Below are positions 25,454 to 29,372 of a DNA stretch of 29,372 bases, piece after piece. Position numbers and translations under genes: made by a program. This DNA comes from JABDAD01 sp964409695 (GTDB lineage Bacteria; Pseudomonadota; Alphaproteobacteria; Rickettsiales; Rickettsiaceae). The notes below the pieces were generated by a model. That model was not told where the DNA came from and made no database searches. It saw nothing but the letters and a program-made list of their open reading frames with translations. The stretch is from positions 1 to 29,372 of the forward strand of contig CAYPDX010000011.1 in NCBI GenBank assembly GCA_964409695.1, in the 5' to 3' direction. The first letter of the stretch is position 1. Every line of letters starts with the position of its first letter.

Positions 25454-25813
25454 ATGGCTAGAGTAAAAACGGGAAAAATTTCCCATAATCGTCACAAGAA
25501 AATTCTAAAGCTTGCAAAGGGCTATAGAGGAAGGGCAAAGAATTGTTTCAGGATTGCAGTTGAAAAAGTTGAAAAAGCTTTAGCATATGCGCATCGTGAT
25601 AGAAGAAATAAGAAAAGAGACTTTAGACGTCTTTGGATTCAGCGTATTAATGCTGGTGTTCGTGAGCATGGTATGATCTATTCACAATTCATTAATGGTC
25701 TAGATAAGGCTGGTATAGAAGTGAACAGAAAGATGCTAGCAGATCTTGCTGTATATAATGCAGAGTCGTTTGCTCATATTGTTGAGCAAGCTAAGAAAGC
25801 GCTCGCTGCTTAA
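25454..25813 (+). CDS. rplT: Ribosomal protein bL20
   Basis: 119 residues, the usual length, strongly basic. bL20 binds 23S rRNA early in 50S assembly and in some bacteria represses its own operon. MARVKTGKISHNRHKKILKLAKGY, RRNKKRDFRRLWIQRINA and FINGLDKAGIEVNRKMLADLA are family blocks. A strong AGGAGG ribosome site precedes the ATG. pheS/pheT, which often follow, are absent; the gene converges on the deformylase-like gene across 204 bp. Confidence 0.98.
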   Translation: MARVKTGKISHNRHKKILKLAKGYRGRAKNCFRIAVEKVEKALAYAHRDRRNKKRDFRRLWIQRINAGVREHGMIYSQFINGLDKAGIEVNRKMLADLAVYNAESFAHIVEQAKKALAA

Positions 25814-25842
25814 TAACAATTACATTTTTAAAATAGAAAAAA

Positions 25843-25909
25843 GGTTTTATCGGGACTAAGCTTTGCGTACGTATTAAGTATACATTTACGCAGCTTCGCC
25901 TTAAAAACC
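25843..25909 (+). terminator. Long hairpin downstream of rplT
   Basis: GGTTTT (25843-25848) pairs with AAAACC (25904-25909), AAGCT (25858-25862) with AGCTT (25892-25896), and GCGTA (25865-25869) with TACGC (25887-25891), with small bulges between. It lies 30 bases after the rplT stop. There is no following T tract, so it may be a transcript-end stabiliser or another repeat rather than a classic terminator. Confidence 0.4.
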
Positions 25910-25968
25910 AATTGTCTAATTTAATCTGGAAAATGGTATATACGCATTTTATTATTTAGTCAAAAAAG

Positions 25969-26000
25969 CTCGTTATCCAGCACTTGATACAGGATAACGG
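25969..26000. repeat. Short member of the CGTCATCC palindrome family
   Basis: CGTTATCC (25971-25978) and GGATAACG (25992-25999) are perfect arms around AGCACTTGATACA. The text CTCGTTATCCAGCACTTGAT is a near copy of the head of the repeats beside rpoH and murJ. It lies between rplT and the deformylase-like gene, again at a convergent junction. Confidence 0.7.
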
Positions 26001-26017
26001 TGGAGTTTTAACAAATA

Positions 26018-26485
26018 TCAATCAAGCCCAAGGCAACATCTTCCGCAAATATGATCAAACTCGTGTAAAATAACTCGCGCTAACCAGTTACTGGCTTCCA
26101 TAGTTTTGTGTTCTCCGTCTAGATCTTGGTATTTTAGCTTAATATGTTTTGCTCTTTTAACGCTAATTTGAACCCCAGGAACTGAAAGACATCCTTCAGG
26201 AGCTTCTATTAATTCTTCTGAGTAATAAATGATCTCTGGGTTTATTAGAGCAAGTGGGTAAAAACCTTCTTGTCTAACTGTGTCGTCATTATCACCTAAA
26301 TCTACAACAATAATTTGCTTAGCGATTCCAACCTGAATAGAACCGACACCAACACCATTTTCCTTATGAATTGTTTCGACAATATCATCCACTGTTTTCT
26401 TTAAACTCTTACCAAAAACTGTAACGGGCCTTGATTTGATTTTAAGTCTTGGGTTCGGTTTTGTTAGTAATTTTAATATTGGCAT
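26018..26485 (-). CDS. def2: Peptide deformylase-like paralogue
   Basis: 155 residues. Deformylases remove the formyl group from new N-terminal methionines. The metal ligands are kept: C99 in EGCLS, H141 and H145 in HEFDH, with the catalytic E142. Motif 1 is changed from GxGLAA-Q to GVGVGSIQ (44-51), though Q51 is kept. The C-terminus stops soon after the active site (GRCCLGLD) and lacks the lysine-rich helix that ends the paralogue at 27397-27924. Rickettsiae carry such a deformylase-like second copy, from which the symbol comes. It starts 9 bases after fmt. Activity is uncertain. Confidence 0.88.
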   Translation of the reverse strand: MPILKLLTKPNPRLKIKSRPVTVFGKSLKKTVDDIVETIHKENGVGVGSIQVGIAKQIIVVDLGDNDDTVRQEGFYPLALINPEIIYYSEELIEAPEGCLSVPGVQISVKRAKHIKLKYQDLDGEHKTMEASNWLARVILHEFDHICGRCCLGLD

Positions 26486-26494
26486 ATTTACTTT

Positions 26495-27400
26495 TTAAAA
26501 AAATTTGATTTCACTATAGCCATTCAAAAAATCTTTTCCAGAAATTGGTTTTTTCCCTTGTAATTGGAGCGAATTAATTTCTAGAGCATTATTACCGCAA
26601 ACTATTATAAGTCCTGGTCCAATTATAGTAGCTGGTGGTTCATTGCGATTTACTGTAATTGGCTGTGCATCAAGAATCTTAATATCTCCAATAGAGGATT
26701 TTGTATATGCACCAGGCCAGGCTGCGACCGCTCTAATCTGAGAATCAATTTTATATGCATCTCTCGACCAATCGATTAACCCATCTTCTTTGGAAAGTTT
26801 TTTGGCATAAGTGAAGCCTTCGTTAGGCTGAATAATAGGTTCAATTGAATCTATATTATCAACAACTTTAAGAATCATTTTTGCCCCCTCAGTAGCACAA
26901 TAATCGTGAATCCACTTAAGAGTAGGGCGATTTGGTAAATCAAAATCCTTCTGAAGCAAAATTGGCCCTGTATCAAGTCCTTCATCCATTTGCATAACGC
27001 AGATACTAGATTCCTTGTCCTCATTCATTATTGTATGTTGCAGCGGTGCTGCGCCTCTAAAACGAGGCAGTTTTGATGGGTGGAGATTTAAACATCCATA
27101 TTTTTTAGAGTCTAGAATATTCTTAGGTATAATAAAGCCATAGGCAACCACAATAATAATATCAGCATCTATAGAGCTCACTAAGTGAAAAGATTCTTCA
27201 TTTTTTAAAGTTTTAGGTGTGTATACTGGAATATTATTTGCTTCTGCAAGCATATGAACTGGAGAGTATGATATTTCCATGCCTCTTCCTTTTGGTTTCG
27301 GCATTTGAGTAAATGCAGCAACGATCTGGTGCTTTGAATTAATAAGTTCTTGTAGGGTCGGAGTGGCAAAATCCGGTGTACCCATGAATATTATTTTCAC
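26495..27400 (-). CDS. fmt: Methionyl-tRNA formyltransferase
   Basis: 301 residues. It formylates initiator Met-tRNA with 10-formyl-tetrahydrofolate. MKIIFMGTPDFATPTL opens the formyltransferase domain. The catalytic residues are N105, H107 and D143 in LNLHPSKLPRFRGAAPL and DEGLDTGPIL. The C-terminal OB-like domain (about 205-301) has GLIDW and RAVAAWPGAY. The start overlaps the def1 stop by four bases (ATGA), so the two are translationally coupled, and the deformylase-like gene follows. Confidence 0.97.
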   Translation of the reverse strand: MKIIFMGTPDFATPTLQELINSKHQIVAAFTQMPKPKGRGMEISYSPVHMLAEANNIPVYTPKTLKNEESFHLVSSIDADIIIVVAYGFIIPKNILDSKKYGCLNLHPSKLPRFRGAAPLQHTIMNEDKESSICVMQMDEGLDTGPILLQKDFDLPNRPTLKWIHDYCATEGAKMILKVVDNIDSIEPIIQPNEGFTYAKKLSKEDGLIDWSRDAYKIDSQIRAVAAWPGAYTKSSIGDIKILDAQPITVNRNEPPATIIGPGLIIVCGNNALEINSLQLQGKKPISGKDFLNGYSEIKFF

Positions 27401-27924
27401 AAGATTTCTTTTCTTAATTTTTTTAGTTTAGCTAATGCCAAATCCTTTTTTAATGAGCTTAAGTAGTTGAGTAATGTTATTCCATTTAGATGATCCATCT
27501 CATGTTGAATGACTCTCGCTAGCCAGCCGCTTGCCTCTAAAGATTTACTCATCCCATATTGATCTTGGTATGAGATTTTAATACTCGATGACCTAGGAAC
27601 TTCAACAATAATTGATGGGACAGAAAGACAGCCTTCACTGGCTGTAACATGTTCTTCAGATGCCAAAGTAATTTTAGGATTAATGACACACATGGGATAG
27701 AAGCCTTCTTCTCTTTCCATATCATCATTATCCGCTAAATCGAGAACCAGCAATTGCTTTTGAACTCCCACTTGAATTGCAGCAAGCCCTACGCCCCTAT
27801 CATGATACATTGTTTCTATCATATCTGATGCAAGCTTTCTCAGTTCGTCATCAAAGATTGTGACAGGATCTGATATTGTTTTAAGCCTCGGATCAGGCGC
27901 TACAACTATAGGTAGTATGCTCAT
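27397..27924 (-). CDS. def1: Peptide deformylase
   Basis: 175 residues, normal length. All three motifs are standard: GVGLAAIQ (44-51), EGCLS (97-101, metal ligand C99) and QHEMDH (140-145, ligands H141 and H145, catalyst E142). A lysine-rich C-terminal helix closes the protein. It heads the def1-fmt-def2 transcript. A promoter lies just upstream, and the gene is divergent from clpB across 121 bp. Confidence 0.97.
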   Translation of the reverse strand: MSILPIVVAPDPRLKTISDPVTIFDDELRKLASDMIETMYHDRGVGLAAIQVGVQKQLLVLDLADNDDMEREEGFYPMCVINPKITLASEEHVTASEGCLSVPSIIVEVPRSSSIKISYQDQYGMSKSLEASGWLARVIQHEMDHLNGITLLNYLSSLKKDLALAKLKKLRKEIL

Positions 27925-27946
27925 TTTATATATAGGTTTTTCTATT

Positions 27947-27974
27947 ATTGTAACAAAAATTCTAAAACTTGCAA
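27947..27974 (-). promoter_or_regulatory. Promoter of the def1-fmt-def2 unit
   Basis: On the minus strand TTGCAA (27974-27969), a 16-base spacer and TACAAT (27952-27947), about 22 bases before the ATG at 27924. Both boxes match the sigma-70 consensus well. Confidence 0.5.
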
Positions 27975-27987
27975 CCGGTTCTGGTGA

Positions 27988-28015
27988 TTGAAAATATTCT
28001 AACAGTAACTATATC
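27988..28015 (+). promoter_or_regulatory. Possible clpB promoter
   Basis: TTGAAA (27988-27993), a 16-base spacer and TATATC (28010-28015), with the clpB ATG at 28046. The -35 fits either sigma-70 or the TTGAA core used by alphaproteobacterial RpoH; the -10 is not the CCCAT-type box, so heat-shock control is not shown. Confidence 0.35.
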
Positions 28016-28045
28016 TCTAGTATATGAAACAAATAGTAGATTCAA

Positions 28046-29372
28046 ATGAATATTGATAAGTTAACAAATAAATCAAAAACAATAATTTCAGATGCTCAAA
28101 AAATAGCTGCAAAAAATGATCATCAGCAAATTCAGCCGGTCCATATCGTAAAAGCTCTTATAAATGAAGAGGATGGAATAATAAAAGCTCTAATTACAAG
28201 TTGTCAGGCATCGAGTGATAGGCTTGAGAATGAAGTTGATACGATGATTTCAAAAATCCCTCAGGTTAAAGTGTCTGGCGGAGCTCAAATTTATTTCAGT
28301 AATGAATCTGTAAAATTACTTGGAAAAGCTGAAGAACTAGCAAAGCAATCAGGAGATAGTTTTGTTTCAATTGAAAGATTATTTGAAGCTGCTTCTTATG
28401 ATGAAAATATTTCAAAAATATTTAAAGCAAATGGAATAGATTCAAAGAAACTTTCAACAGCGATCATGCATATTAGAAAGGGTAAAAAAGCTGATACAGA
28501 GTCTGCTGAAGATAGTTTTGAAGCTTTAAAAAAATATAGTCGAGATGTTACAGAACTTGCTTTGAAGGGCAAATTAGATCCAATTATTGGAAGGGAAGAA
28601 GAAATCAGAAGAGCTATACAAGTTCTTTCTAGAAGGACAAAGAATAATCCTGTTTTAATAGGAGAGCCAGGTGTAGGTAAAACAGCTATTATAGAAGGTC
28701 TGGCGCAGCGAATAATTGCTGGCGATATTCCTGAGGCTCTTGAAAATTGTAAGCTTATAGAGCTTGATATGGGTGCATTAATTGCAGGTGCAAAATATCG
28801 AGGCGAGTTTGAAGAGAGGCTAAAATCTGTTTTGAATGAAATTAAAGAAGCTGCTGGGGAAATTATATTATTTATAGATGAAATGCATCTATTGGTAGGA
28901 GCTGGAAAAGCAGATGGTGCCATGGATGCATCAAATCTTCTAAAACCAATGCTTGCCCGCGGCGAACTTCACTGTATTGGAGCTACTACACTTGATGAAT
29001 ATAGGAAACATATTGAAAAAGATCCGGCACTTGCTCGTAGATTCCAGGCTGTATACGTGACTGAGCCTACAGTACATGATACAATTTCTATTCTAAGAGG
29101 AATCAAGGAAAAATACGAACTTCATCATGGTATTAGGATCTCAGATAGTGCAATTGTTGCGGCTGCCACCTTGTCTAATAGATATATCACAGATAGATTC
29201 TTACCAGATAAAGCAATAGATTTGCTTGATGAGGCAGCAAGTAGGCTCAAAATTGAAGTTGGGAGTAAACCAGAAAACTTAGATGAGCTCGATAGAAGAA
29301 TTGTCCAGTTAAAAATTGAAGCTGGGGCTCTAAAGAAAGAAAAAGATGAAGCTTCAGTTATTAAGATAAAAG
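28046..29372 (+). CDS. clpB: Chaperone ClpB, N-terminal half, cut by window edge
   Basis: About 442 codons are present and the frame is open to the edge. ClpB is a cytoplasmic AAA+ disaggregase that works with DnaK. Present are the N-terminal domain (about 1-145), the linker, and AAA domain 1 with Walker A GEPGVGKT at 206-213, Walker B FIDEMHLL, the pore-loop motif GAKYRGEFEERLK, VGAGKADGAMDASNLLKP and the arginine-finger segment LARRFQ. The start of the coiled-coil M domain (about 405 onward) confirms ClpB rather than ClpA or ClpC. The start ATG gives MNIDKLTNKSK. Confidence 0.97.
   Translation, partial: MNIDKLTNKSKTIISDAQKIAAKNDHQQIQPVHIVKALINEEDGIIKALITSCQASSDRLENEVDTMISKIPQVKVSGGAQIYFSNESVKLLGKAEELAKQSGDSFVSIERLFEAASYDENISKIFKANGIDSKKLSTAIMHIRKGKKADTESAEDSFEALKKYSRDVTELALKGKLDPIIGREEEIRRAIQVLSRRTKNNPVLIGEPGVGKTAIIEGLAQRIIAGDIPEALENCKLIELDMGALIAGAKYRGEFEERLKSVLNEIKEAAGEIILFIDEMHLLVGAGKADGAMDASNLLKPMLARGELHCIGATTLDEYRKHIEKDPALARRFQAVYVTEPTVHDTISILRGIKEKYELHHGIRISDSAIVAAATLSNRYITDRFLPDKAIDLLDEAASRLKIEVGSKPENLDELDRRIVQLKIEAGALKKEKDEASVIKIK

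Noticed and set aside
28396..28923. 175-codon frame on the minus strand
   Set aside because: It is a serine-rich antisense shadow of the clear clpB coding sequence.
1..29372. tRNA, rRNA, tmRNA or phage/transposase genes
   Set aside because: I looked through the gaps on both strands and saw no cloverleaf, rRNA signature, integrase or transposase motif.

Overview
The window looks like a piece of the chromosome of an AT-rich, obligately intracellular alphaproteobacterium, most probably of the Rickettsiales. The clues are low GC, short housekeeping operons, an ankyrin-repeat protein, a parvulin foldase beside secA, a ProP-like MFS carrier, secF apart from secD, two deformylase-type genes around fmt, and dispersed palindromes that begin CTCGTCATCCTGCACTT. 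The genus cannot be named from the sequence alone. Both ends cut through genes (the ankyrin protein at the left, clpB at the right). The first 59 bases form a perfect fold-back, so position 1 is probably a contig end.

Layout. 1-6414 (minus): ankyrin protein, lptE, leuS, a DUF3576 protein and a soluble lytic transglycosylase. 6439-7392 (plus): fabD. 7393-7701: no convincing gene. 7702-9855 (minus): MFS carrier and parvulin foldase, divergent from secA. 10078-14442 (plus): secA, a class I glutamine amidotransferase-like hydrolase and an RsuA/RluB-type pseudouridine synthase. 14776-16148 (minus): greA then rpoH. 16213-21632 (plus): a DGK1/VTE5-like lipid or polyprenol kinase, dnaG, rpoD, an unknown 119-residue protein and truA. 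21832-23403 (minus): murJ. 23496-25813 (plus): a TerC-like membrane protein, secF, rpmI and rplT. 26018-27924 (minus): def1, fmt and a deformylase-like paralogue. 28046-end (plus): clpB.

The genes serve core functions. Replication and transcription are covered by dnaG, rpoD, rpoH and greA. Translation and RNA modification are covered by leuS, rpmI, rplT, fmt/def, truA and rluB. Protein export and folding are covered by secA, secF, the foldase and clpB. The envelope is covered by lptE, murJ, the transglycosylase and fabD. lptE, murJ and the transglycosylase together indicate a cell that probably keeps LPS export and peptidoglycan turnover.

I found no CRISPR array, defence island, phage, transposase or RNA gene, and no clear new system. 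The least ordinary material is non-coding. A long-hairpin element follows both secA and rluB (92 of its first 100 bases identical). A second palindrome family sits at three of the four convergent gene junctions and supplies the stop codon of murJ. The rpoH and rpoD transcription units face away from each other across 64 bp, with predicted -10 boxes that overlap.
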